Assembly (NCBI GenBank): GCA_012845835.1
Contig: JABAKD010000030.1
Coordinates: forward strand, 7,303,805 to 7,367,804
Length of the DNA stretch: 64,000 bases
Direction of reading: 5' to 3'
From: Undaria pinnatifida
Taxonomy: Eukaryota > Sar > Phaeophyceae > Laminariales > Alariaceae
Shown: positions 30,691-41,639 of the stretch, in pieces
Numbering within the stretch: the first letter of the stretch is position 1
Layout of the letters: every line of letters begins with the position of its first letter
Program-made: the position numbers and the translations under genes
The notes under the pieces: model-generated
Seen by the model: the letters and a program-made list of their open reading frames with translations, nothing else
Told to the model about the DNA's origin: nothing
Database searches by the model: none

Positions 30691-32369
30691 TTTTCAGAGT
30701 CGACTCGACAACTGTTTGATGCCGGTATAGCACGAACTCAACCGCGAGTTCATTTCTGTTTCAGAGTACCGATACATCAGAGCGCAAACGCCTCGCTACA
30801 CGTGACGAGGTTGTTATATCAAGGGTAAAGTTATTCCGCATGTTCCTTCCCGGAAGAGCGACACGTAGTATCACAGTGGTGCTGCAAGAGTGTTAGTCCA
30901 TGCCGCTACTTGATAAGCTACCGCGATAATAAATAACGATCCTTTAAACTGTTTGGCAACCTTGATTAAAACGTGTACCTGGTATAAAAGATACGGTATC
31001 AGGTACGAACTCCATAACAAACGCAGGAATGTTGACTATCTTCGTCTGTACTCAAAATGTTCGTATACTACATACATAAAATGTTTGAGCACCTAACTGT
31101 GGACTATAAGAACCTTATAATCTACCCCATTCCCCCTGCTCAATATTTTTGTGGTCCGGCATACAGCGACTACCGCTTATCATAACACTCTGGACACGCG
31201 CACGATAAGGGCGGGGGGAGTTGAGGGGGCGATCAAACCAAAGGAGGCTTGAACACAATCAAAATCCTGTCATCAATCATGGTCAAGCAAAGCATGTCAG
31301 ACTAGAATATCATATTCATGATACAGATAGTACGAGGCATAACCGGGACAAGATCAGGGTGGAATCTTCAGTCTATCGGGAAAAACACATCCCGATGTTT
31401 CCACCACATATTGCATCATAAAACGTGAGTAACAGCATATTTCCTCACTACCGGTTTCTTCATTTCGTGTACCGCACTATGCTAGTTCGCTGGTGAGGTT
31501 GACAACCAGCTATTCTGGAAGTAACCCGCATTGTGGAAGACAAATAAAATACCACGTATGTTGTCATCGTCTCTCGTGCGTACCCGAAATGTAATACTAC
31601 TGGTACTAACAATACCCATCATCATCTCCCGGGCGTACCTAAAATATAGTACTAATGGTACTAACAACACCCCTACAGCCATCAGCCGTCACCAATTTAG
31701 CTGTAAAACCGGATGACGTACGATATCGTACCAGGAATTTTGCTAGGAAAATACACGGCACACAACCGAAATCAAATATTTTGTTTCGGAGATGGCGAGT
31801 TCGTTCTCAATTCCTTCCCTCTTTGGTGCGTGAGGAAAAATGGTTGATTGAAAATGAACTAAAGTACCAAACTGTTGTACATACGACAGACAGAAAATAC
31901 GGCTGTCGCAAGCAAGCGCTAGCTACTGCGGACATAATCTATTATCAACCCGTCAAGCGTCCTGCATCCCGTGCCTTGTAACCTGTTGAGCAGCAGAGCT
32001 ACCATACCACACGCAGTCACATTCGCCGGTGGTTGGGGCAAGAGGGGCTGGGGGGCAGGCACAAGCATTTATCCTGCCCGTCCCTCTGCCCAAGCTACTC
32101 TGTCCTTTGCTATGATTTAACGCGAAAAACAAAGACTTGACAACAAATAATGCGAAACAAAATGATCGCCTCAGCCGCAAAGAGTAACATGTCATCGCTA
32201 CGTCAGTCACATACTGCTGTTGTATAGTTAGCAGCATTTCATATTACTCCGCACCAGGTATGTATTTTCATTTTCAAACAGGAAACGTCCACAACCTGCT
32301 GTATTACTCTAGAAACAAGACAGCCCAGACAAAAAACAATTTTTCATGACATGACCTGTGGTTGTTGCC
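30691..32369 (-). other. Non-coding centre of copia element 2
   Basis: About 1.7 kb with no frame or motif I recognise and no similarity to element 1. It separates the novel ORF from the RNase H remnant and may be captured host or foreign repeat DNA. Confidence 0.55.
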
Positions 32370-33239
32370 TTAGTCTGGTGCAAACGGTGGGAAGGATCCT
32401 CCACCTGGGTGTCCGTGCCTCCCACACCCAGCGTCCTCCACCGCAACCAGCCACCTTGTGCCGACCCCAACCCGGGCCCACACATCAACGGGCTCAGCAG
32501 CCGCCGCTCCCACGGAGCACGGCAGATACTGCTCGTAATTTGGTTTCACATCCAAATCTGCGAGCAATCCCTTCTCCCCCGTCTCAAACTGCTGCTGCTG
32601 CTGCCCCTGCGGCTGCTGCTGTGCAGTGCGCTCGTTCCCAGTCTCAAGCATTGGGTATACGAGCTGTGACGTCCAAACGGGGGATGGTGCCACCGGAGGC
32701 TGCAGCTCCTGCTGCTGCTGCTTCAATGGCAGCTGCAAGAGCTCCTCCTGCTCTTTCCTTCTTGTCTCTAATTCCACTATGAAACTTCTCTCCGTCTTGA
32801 ACTGCTGCTGCTGCTGCTGCGGCTGCTGCTGAGCAGTGCTCTCATCCCCAGTCTCAATTACTGGAATTACGAGCTGTGACTCACATCTGGCCACGCCCGC
32901 TCCCCTCTCTGGTACCTGAGACGGCTGAGAAATGCCTCGCATTCGCTCCAGTCGTAAAGAGAAGCTCGAGAGCTCGAGGAGAAGTTGCGAGTACTCGCGA
33001 ATGATGAGTTCGCTTTCCTCAATGCGACCTTCGATTCGGTAGAAATCGTGCCATCCTGCCGAAACTTGGTCCATGGTCCGGAAACCATAACGGAAACCAC
33101 CCTCGATTTCTTTCTCAAGTTGGTCCCGTATTGCGAGCAGCTCTTCCAGCTCCCGCATCTTGGCCAGCTGAGAGCTCCTCGCTCTCGCTGCCAACGCCTT
33201 CACGTCCACATCGCCCATGTTCACCTCGCCCTCAGGCAT
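32370..33239 (-). CDS. Unknown 289-aa ORF inside copia element 2
   Basis: Starts MPEGEVNMGD after the same leader that precedes gag in element 1 (GTGACGTGGGCT..TTCTGCGG), so it takes the position of gag. Residues about 10-100 are rich in E, L, R and look like a coiled coil. Then a block occurs twice: SQLVIPVIETGDESTAQQQP and SQLVYPMLETGNERTAQQQP, each followed by a glutamine run and F(K/E)T. The end is glycine/proline-rich. No zinc knuckle, protease or UBN2 signature is visible. It could be a divergent gag, a captured host coding segment, or non-functional; the frame is fully open in a young element. I do not recognise the family. Confidence 0.65.
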   Translation of the reverse strand: MPEGEVNMGDVDVKALAARARSSQLAKMRELEELLAIRDQLEKEIEGGFRYGFRTMDQVSAGWHDFYRIEGRIEESELIIREYSQLLLELSSFSLRLERMRGISQPSQVPERGAGVARCESQLVIPVIETGDESTAQQQPQQQQQQFKTERSFIVELETRRKEQEELLQLPLKQQQQELQPPVAPSPVWTSQLVYPMLETGNERTAQQQPQGQQQQQFETGEKGLLADLDVKPNYEQYLPCSVGAAAAEPVDVWARVGVGTRWLVAVEDAGCGRHGHPGGGSFPPFAPD

Positions 33240-33343
33240 GGTTCAAAAGACGACTGATTTCTCCAGCTATCTCTCTTCCGCAGAAGAGCCCACGTCACTC
33301 AACACCCTTTGCTTCGAACAGGGATTGTACCGCGTACGTTACT

Positions 33344-33355
33344 CGATAATTATCG
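33344..33355 (-). promoter_or_regulatory. Palindrome next to the 5' LTR of element 2
   Basis: The same CGATAATTATCG as at 5115-5126, in the primer-binding position. Conserved exactly between elements of different age. Confidence 0.6.
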
Positions 33356-33642
33356 TGTTTGTTGATCCCTACGAAGCGTAGAGGGCTTACCCGTTGAGCT
33401 GACAATAGTGGGGTAGTGGAGTCACCGGTATGAAGACAAGTATAAGACGAACATATATAAATTAAGTTGCTCCTAGCCAAGGCGCAGCGTGGAGTACGCT
33501 CGCCAGGAAGAAAGGCGGATAAATAGGCGGAGTATTTCCACCATCCCGATATCCCGCTATCATGTAGCCAACTTATCACTGGAAACCCCTACAATACTCA
33601 ACCGTCATCATATCCGCATCATATCCAAGCATACAATCAACA
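33356..33642 (-). repeat. 5' LTR of copia element 2
   Basis: 287 bp, TG...CA ends, followed on the + strand by the duplication AAAAC. Contains an AT-rich TATA-like block (about 33452-33466). Confidence 0.93.
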
Positions 33643-33647
33643 AAAAC

Positions 33648-33832
33648 TCTTAAGCTTGTAGGGCGGGTGGGAAGGTCTGACTTTTTCCTGTGCCTATTTC
33701 CCCGTTCTCGTAAGGAAGCTAGGCTTCAACGAAGTGACTGGCGATTGCGTTCATTCTTTCAGTGATTCACACCAAATGCTGGAACCAATTTTGTCCCAAA
33801 TACGGATTCGTCTCATTGGGTAGCGATTTTAC
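33648..33832 (+). repeat. Repeat R3, right half of the interrupted copy
   Basis: Continues the 28728-28888 half and matches 21030-21172 (TAAGCTTGTA, GGGAAGGTCTG, GATTCGTCTCATTGGGTAG). Confidence 0.78.
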
Positions 33833-33835
33833 TAC

Positions 33836-33905
33836 AGTACTCTCTTACGCTGCCGCCGATGATTCAATGTAAAAAAGGTTTGGGTTGGATGAGGCCTCCT
33901 GCCCC
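33836..33905 (+). repeat. Repeat R3, 5' fragment
   Basis: Repeats the first ~70 bp of R3 (CTTACGCTGCCGCCGATGATTCA, GGTTGGATGAGGCCTCCTGCC) directly after the larger copy. Confidence 0.7.
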
Positions 33906-36107
33906 GGTCGGTGGTTCTACCCAATCTTCCTTGTGTTATTTTTGTTGTCGTTTGCCACCTACCGGGACGCTGCGTGGTCTCACCCAAACTTTCTCATGTG
34001 CTGGTATATTTTAGGCGTAATTCGGCGTGCACGTGGGGGAACTAATTGAACGGCCGACGGCAGTGGCAACCCGCTCGCGGTCGCGCAGTCGTGGCCCTGT
34101 TGTCTGTTCCACGCTTGGGGACTATGTACGTTTGGTCGATCAGATGCAGTGCGCGGCTAACGTCTGCGTCTTCCACCCTCTGCTCTTCGTGATCACTTCT
34201 GCTTCCGTACGCCCGAACGACTTCCTCACGAGAACCTCATACACGAAGGAGTCCATATGAACGTGGTCGGACACCTCGCCGCTCGCAGGTGCCTCGGCTA
34301 TGTCATGTGATTTTCCACATGAACTAGTTCTGGCGGGCGCCGCTGGTCCTCAAGATATCGCGTATGTTGGGCACCATGAGTGATTCCGCGCATACGCATT
34401 TGCTGAAGGTTCGCCCTTTCCCCTCCAAATGCACCCTGGCTTTTCGGGGAGCCATCTCGGCTAGATAGACCGGTATTCTGTCGATATACCGTATTAATGA
34501 CAAAGTCGTTTCGCGCAACGGGTGGCCAGCCGGACCCATCTACTCTCAAACGTTCGATTGTTTAAACAGTGAACCCGCCGAACACCTGCCCCCCAATAGC
34601 CCCTGAGTCTCACGCTGAAGTATGGCACCTTCCTCCACATATACCGGCTCGGTACAACAAATATTTTGATATCTCCACAATAAATATGATGCGTAGCGCA
34701 TGACATGGATTGGTCCATAACAAAACGTGGGTTCTCGGTATCATATTTCATAGTAGCTGCTGGGTGCCGTTGCCTAAATTCGACGCTTGTCACGGGCGCT
34801 TTTACCTATCGGTGCTGTTTTGCTGTGTTCCCGCGAATACCTGTTTGATAATGTCCTGGCTCTTACCGGTACTACTGCCCTTGCGCCCAAATAGTGATGT
34901 GTTAAGAGCCCCGCGTTACAGAATATCGTAGCGGCTGTCGATAACGTGACATCGGCACCTGACGCGTGACCATTTTCACTGGCAGTACCAGGTCCTGTGA
35001 ATCACAGCATACAATCCGCGAATTCCTGGAATATACCTGCGTCACCCATGGATTCTGTTCGTAAACCTGTCACGCAGTATATGTGCCGTTAATGCTTCGC
35101 GGAGCTCCTGGCGCTACTGCTGCTGCTGCCGCTGGCTGTTGCTGGAGCTGCGGGAATAATCGCTGCCGGTGCTACTGTAGGAATACGTAGGGCAGGCACA
35201 GCTGTTTCAGCCCTAGCTTCTTCCGTCGTGTTCGGCGTTGGTGCTCCCGAGCATGCGATGGGACATATAGCCCGTGCAGGACACTTTGTCTACTGTTGTT
35301 TCGAACTGAAAATGTAACGACCTTGGTCGTGATCACCCCGGCTACCGTAAGGGAATCGAATACCGTCGAAGAAAACAAGCATAATCCTATGCAAAAATAA
35401 AGACATTCGTGAGCGGTCATCAAAAAGACCCCAATCGAAAAAGAAACAAAATAGAACAAAACAAATCAACAGACAAACTACCAAAATGGACACAACAATG
35501 AATACATCGCGCAGGTTAGCCTTGCAAACACCCAAAAATAAACCAATAAATAATATAAAATGGCTGGCCTGGAGCAAGACAAAAGGAATCGTTTCCCGCT
35601 CATTATATCGTGGAGTAGAACATCCGCACTCTCCTGTGTCAACTTTACTTTCTTCCGTCGGGTTCATCGTTAGTGCTCTCGCGCGTGCGACGGGACATAG
35701 CGGTTGGGGTTCCCGGTTCCCGTGCTTCCCAACTCTTAATACTTTGCCTTGCTCCGACGCTTCGCCTGCCCCGTGCATCTCATCCTTGCTTACTCCCCCG
35801 GTGCGTGGCCGAGTGTCCCACGTGTCAACGCCCTAACCCGTGTCGCGTACCACAGCTGCGTTCGACTACCTCGTCCCAATTATACCGGCACCACACACTA
35901 CTATCTGTCCACTAATAGTTGTACAAGACTACTTATTTATGTATTACCGCACCGCTGCAACCTCTTACCGTCCATAAACCCTCGCCAGCGATCATTCATG
36001 GCTTCGATGTCTGGCTGGTTTCCTTGTAGCCGCATAGTTCGTGCGTGGTGACTCGCTGAGGCCCCTATATACCGCTGCGTGTGAATCGCGAACCCGTGGG
36101 CAATCAC
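33906..36107. other. No gene I can support
   Basis: Short frames only. Two overlapping - strand frames (34324-34539 and 34494-34793) have protein-like composition (for example RYIDRIPVYLAEMAPRK) but no motif I recognise; they may be an old transposon piece. Confidence 0.4.
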
Positions 36108-36445
36108 GACCGTTTGAGGTGTCTGGCTATTTTCTCGATCCGCCTGCACCGGGTTCGATATTCTTTGGCCGAGATCCGCACACCGTTGTGCGCTACCGTT
36201 TGTGGTGCCTGGTTTTTCGAGCCGATCGCACCGGGTTTGATACTCGTTGGCCAAGATCCGCACACCCTTGCCCGCTAACCACGAACCCAGAACACCGCGT
36301 GTCTGGCTATCACTCGCGGTCGCGTACACTCTACCTGATCCCCCCTGCACTGGTACCCTGTTCCGCATGTCGGTTACCGGCGGTCACTACCGTTGGTGTC
36401 GGGCTATTTTCTCGAGCCGCTTGCACCGGGTTTGATATACGGCGG
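36108..36445 (+). repeat. Imperfect ~85-bp repeats
   Basis: Three diverged units near 36108, 36196 and 36391 share CTGGCTATTTTCTCGA or a close variant, GCACCGGGTTTGATA-type cores and, in two of them, GATCCGCACACC. Confidence 0.6.
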
Positions 36446-38040
36446 AGAGGAGACGGGTTGTCCGGCGGAATGGAAATGATGAACAGGCACCAGAGTTGGT
36501 CTTGGAGGTGTGGAGACGACGTTGGGGAATTTTGCAGAGGACGTCGCCCAACGAAGTGATTACTGATGATGATAATCAGCCAGACCGTGGAAATTCAACA
36601 TGATGTCGGCAGAAAACACGGTGCTGAATCGGGTACAGCAGTTGTACAACTGTTTGCTACCTTCGAAGTAATAAAAAAAGTGTACGCAAACAAATGAGGT
36701 CCTCATGACCTCACGGCGTCAGGGTGTACCCTGGTTTAACCGCATTTTTTCTCTTCTTTCGCTTCCACACTACCACCGCATTTTCGCATAAACCATCATT
36801 AATTGGTCGAGAATCGATTATTAGCGACCTGCTGCATGCCCGAAGGTATCATTACAAAAAATCCACTCTTGCGGGGGCGGGGGGGATCCAGAAAATGTTG
36901 GAAGGGCCTGGTTTTGGAACAGGCAATTTTGTAGTTCTATTCGAATGGTGTGTGTGATCTTCAGATTAAAGTGTCCTTTCTACTCCTCGGCATCCCGCAC
37001 ATCTAGGGCGTCGGTGCCTATTCGTCATCCAAACGAGAGACAACAGCTCTCCAGGTGTCAAAAACTACAAGACAGAAACAAATATCGCACATATATACAG
37101 TACTCGTTAGGAGATCAAGCCGTGCAATAGCCACCGGACTAAACATGAAAACGGAACATAGTCTATAAATAAGCCAGTAAGCCAGAAAAATTGGTTGCGA
37201 CTAAGAGAATGAAAACGAATAGAAGAATAAGAAGGGGGCAGGGGGAAGTACACCGGCAAACAAAGGCCAGACAAAGACCGGATAATGAACCTGAGTTACT
37301 TGACTTTGTGTCGGCGGCTGATGCTAGATTGTATTATTCATAAAAACAAAGCAAACAAATCTACCCTAAAAACAAGCAGATCACAACCAAGCGGCGTCGA
37401 GGTAGTATCCGGGTTGGGTTCCGGATGCAACTACTACTGTAAAACTAATAAGAACTTGCTGTATGGTCTACCGTCTACGTGCTTCCTGTCTGACTTCAGC
37501 ACTGCCCATACGGCTAGCATCGCCTGCATGTCCCCCGGGGACGTACGAATTGCAACTACTGCAGTACCTACAAAGGGAAAAAAGATGAAAGAAAACTAAA
37601 AACACAACCAAGCAAATAATTGGGAAGCACATTTAGCGTCGGAGTTGCTGCACGACAGGCACACAGCTGCCGCGGAGAAGCTCCAGAGGAGAAAAAAAGG
37701 CATGGGAAGGTACGCCACCTTCATGTGTCGTCGACAGCGAGCGGTGATGGCAGTAGCACAAATTCATGGCTGCCTGTCGTCGCATTTCCCTGGGTGGGGT
37801 GAAACAGGCGACACAATAGCAATCAAACATCAAAAACAAACACAAACCACGTTACACATAGCCAACAACAGGCTCTCAAAATAAAAAAATAGTCTAGACT
37901 AGACTATACCAGTAAGTCTCTGTGCTCATATTATCGACTGCAACAAAAAGATAATAATGACAAATTGGAGTTGAGGCAGTCGCGGCAGTTTGCAGTTGCA
38001 TAGACAGGTTCTGCAACCCTATTATATACTACAGAAAACA
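36446..38040. other. No recognisable gene
   Basis: AT-rich with short frames; the longest (37285-37599, 104 codons) has no motif. Confidence 0.45.
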
Positions 38041-38043
38041 CAT

Positions 38044-38440
<397 letters not shown>

Positions 38441-38685
38441 TGTATCATGGTATCGCCTCTCAGAGCGTTTCAGCCCCGTCTTGCCGTACGGGTAGGGAGG
38501 GTGGGCAGCACAACCGGCAGAACACCAGGTATCGTGCCGCTCTGAGTCGTGACCGTGGCGTGCTGAGCATTCTGGACAATCCCGACCCAATCACTGCGAT
38601 GTAATCTACCTAGCTGCTGAAATCTAACTTTGAATGGCGTTTCTGGCCGCTGTTTGGCCTATCACATCCCTGCCAGACGGCGCTA

Positions 38686-39152
38686 TGTAATAGAGCGTCA
38701 GCATTAGCAGGCTATAGCTTCGGCAAGATACCCCGCAGGATTTCGGTCTCGTGACCACAAGAATATTCGCCTGAAAGGAATATTCTGACTAGAGAAGATA
38801 ACCCGCAGAACCGAGTTAGCTTATAGAACGAGAACATTTCCGGTTTTGGAGCATTCCCTTGCGCAAGATAGCCCACAGATGTCAAGCCCCTGTTATACCA
38901 GAAGAATAGTAAGTCAGCTATGAGAACGTTCGTTGGGCGTTCCGTAGAAAGGTTTAGACTAGAGAGAGCTAGTACTATGGTGGAGCGCACACTGAGTAAG
39001 CACAACTCCCTCGCTCTGTGACTCCTTTCCTCTTGAGCTTCTCCTAGCTCCACGCCAGTAATAAGAAGATCTGCCACGAAGAACCGGTGCTGTTTTCAAG
39101 CTAAGCTGATACCTCTGCGTCCCCGCCCTCATATCCAAGGTATTATCTTTAC
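38686..39152 (+). repeat. 5' LTR of gag-only element
   Basis: Begins TGTAATAG. Shared with 41125-41589: GATACCCCGCA, GACCACAAGAATATTC, AGAACGTTCGTT, TTCCGTAGAAAGGTT and the end GGTATTATCTTTAC. Confidence 0.85.
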
Positions 39153-39415
39153 TATTGACTTCGTCGGCAAGACAGCATCAGCTACATGGTAGGACAGACG
39201 GCTCCGCCTTCTTCTTGCATGTTTCTTGTTACCAATAATGTGAGCTTTCCCTCACAAGGTGAGATGGGAGTCATTTTGTTTTGCTCCATTTTTTTTCTCC
39301 CTTCGTTTATCGGACCTGCGCGAAAAACAAACGAGCTGCATCCATCAGCAGCACGATAATAGCATAGATTCGAGCACACAACAAGCCGTCAGATGCTGTA
39401 GGCAGCGTCGAACTG

Positions 39416-40228
39416 GTGTTAGGGGAAATGCTCATCGTCTGCGACGGCTCGGAGAAACAGTCGTTCGATACACCCCCGTGGGTAGTGGGATGGGATACAC
39501 CCCTTCAAAAGTGCTTCCGCAAGGCCCTCTCGTCGCCACAGGTCATGGCGTTGCTCCTGCCCCGCCTCATTGACGATTGCTTCGTCCAGGTTTGCCAGGA
39601 ACTCGCCATCGACGACACCTGGTCGTCCGCATTCAAGGAACTGCTGCGGCTACTGACCAACCAATTCGACGACGGGGACCAGGGACGGGCTTTCGAGCAG
39701 CTGAGCACCTTCAACGTGCCGAGCTCCACTGACTTCTCCACGTTCCTGCGGGCGTTTAAGTAACGAGTTTCGATCGCCCAGGGTAAGGAACCGGTATTCA
39801 AGCCCACTAGCGACACCGTCATCTACATCTTGCGCGGAGCCACGAGCAGCCAATTCCCGTCTCAGATGCCGACCCTGTACCTCGGGCGCCTCATGACGGC
39901 CCCGCAGACTTTCACCACGGTTGCGGACACGTGGGCGGCATTCGAAGTGCTGGCGGTGAACAACATCCCGGCGATTACCGGGCAGCGCTTCCACACGGCC
40001 TCTTCCGGCTGGTACATCACGTACTCCTCCTCCCCACCGCCCCCTACACGGCAGCCAAACACGCTTATCCACGCACTGGGATCCGCTTTAAACCTTCTGA
40101 TCATGAACGCAGCCGAAGCCAACAGAGACCCGTTCTCCGAGGACGAGTCCGGCTGGCCTCTCCAATACTACGAGGAGGTGTACATTTTACGACCACGCAG
40201 GTCTCTCCGCTGCTCACGTCGCTCCTAA
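39416..40228 (+). pseudogene. Gypsy-type gag with one in-frame stop
   Basis: One frame is open from 39416 to 40228 except for a TAA at 39761-39763. Capsid-like segments: LLTNQFDDGDQGRAFEQL, FNVPSSTDFSTFLRAF, TVIYILRGATSSQFPSQM. These align with LSRQFDHGDAASSLSELQ and FGVPNGTPYAAYYRRF of the gypsy element gag at 55.6 kb. A half zinc knuckle (HCLNCNG) follows at about 40268-40290 in another frame, and the second half is lost. A pure pseudogene or a structural gag used in trans before the stop arose. Confidence 0.7.
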
Positions 40229-41124
40229 CGAGTTCGGCCCGCGCCCAAGCCCCACGTGCCCACGGTGGTCATTGCCTAAACTGCAATGGGACCACTACAG
40301 CATGAAGGCCTTCTCCCAGGACTTCCTTTACACGTCGGGCATTCTTAACCCGGTGCGTGGGCATTTTAAACTATGTTGGACACGCCTACTGGCTATGGTA
40401 ACAACGGATGCGCTCGTACCGCCCGGGACAGCACGAGCACAACCCTCGATTACAGCACAAACCGCCATGCTCACAGTCACGACACCCATCGGGGCACTCA
40501 CCACAACAACAACCGCAGTCGCGGCCACACCAACAACCACTCCAACCACGACCACTCCTACTACCACCGCGCCAACAATGGGCGCTCCAACAACGGCCGC
40601 TCCTACGACAGCAGTTGCTTGGGCAGCAATTTCAGCAACGGTGCGCCTCGCCCGCGACACCGTCTGCAGCCATGATGGTGCACGACCCAACGATTACCGC
40701 CTCCGTAGCCGCCAATCCGTCGAAAATGCGGATCGGCAATAACAACTCTGTGAACCCCAGCCGACGGGAGCCAGGCACGTTCCGCATCACCTGACAAGCC
40801 GGTGGTGAAGCAACTGCAGCATCTCCATCAACAGCACTTGTTGCAATCACCGGGGGCTCCCGAGATGCCCGAGTAAACCACGTGCATCACGCCTCTTCGC
40901 CCCCTGCCCCCCCAACCCCCCCCGCCTACGCGCTTCGCTCTAGTAAAGGGCCCTATCCGTGGCGTTCAGGTCTCATTACGAGGTGTGGGGGAATCTATGG
41001 CCTTATATCTTTGTTTCGAATAACCGCATCTTCGACCGTCTTTTCCCAATCTTTTAGGATGAACTTTCCCACCACCCTTCAACCGTCTTGTGGTCTGCGT
41101 ATACGACTATTCAGGGTAGGCTAA

Positions 41125-41589
41125 AGTAATAGATCGTCAGCATTAGCGGGTCATAGCTTCGGTAAGATACCCCGCACGATATCGGTCTCGTGACCACAAG
41201 AATATTCTCCCGAAAGGAATATTCTGACTAGAGAAGATAACCCGCAAAACCGAGTTAGCTCATAGCGCAATAATATTTCCGGTAATGGAACATTCCCTTG
41301 CGCAAGATAGCCCACATATGATAAACCCTGTTGTGCGAGAAGAATACTAAGTCAGCCATGAGAACGTTCGTTAGGCGTTCCGTAGAAAGGTTCAGAGAGA
41401 GCTAGTAAGTACTATGGTGGAGCGCACATTGAGTAAAAGCAACCCCTCGCTCTGTGGCTCCTTTTCTCTGGAGCTTCTTCTAGCTCTACGCTAATAATAA
41501 TAAGATCTGCCAAGAAGAAACGGTGCTGTTTCCACGCTAAGGTGATACCTCTGCGTCCCTGCCCTCGTATTCGAGGTATTATCTTTACA
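41125..41589 (+). repeat. 3' LTR of gag-only element
   Basis: Matches 38686-39152 throughout with many substitutions and small gaps. The first base is changed (AG instead of TG). Ends CTTTACA. Confidence 0.83.
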
Positions 41590-41639
41590 GCTGACTTATT
41601 CTAGAAGGTTGATGCTGACCAAAACATATTCTAGCCCTA

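Larger units (their letters stand above)
28894..33642 (-). mobile_element. Ty1/copia element 2, young and non-autonomous
   Basis: A complete 4749-bp element on the - strand with two 287-bp LTRs that differ at one visible base, and a perfect 5-bp duplication AAAAC (28889-28893 and 33643-33647). It interrupts repeat R3, whose intact copy at 20860-21172 gives the empty site. LTRs, leader and 3' UTR match element 1. Inside, gag, protease, integrase and nearly all RT are gone. A 289-codon ORF of unknown function fills the 5' part and a deleted RNase H remnant the 3' part. It must have been moved recently by enzymes from another copy. Confidence 0.9.
38686..41589 (+). mobile_element. Gag-only gypsy-type LTR element
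   Basis: Two direct LTRs of about 466 bp enclose roughly 2 kb with a gag frame and a threonine/asparagine-rich tail but no protease, RT or integrase. The flanks GCTA (38682-38685) and GCTG (41590-41593) may be a decayed 4-bp target duplication. The LTRs carry many differences, so the insertion is old. The gag resembles that of the gypsy element at 53.5 kb but the LTRs are unrelated. It needs enzymes from another element. Confidence 0.75.

Noticed and set aside
39505-40690. - strand ORFs opposite the gag of the 38.7-kb element
   Set aside because: Shadows of GC-rich coding sequence; the + strand frame has gag similarity.
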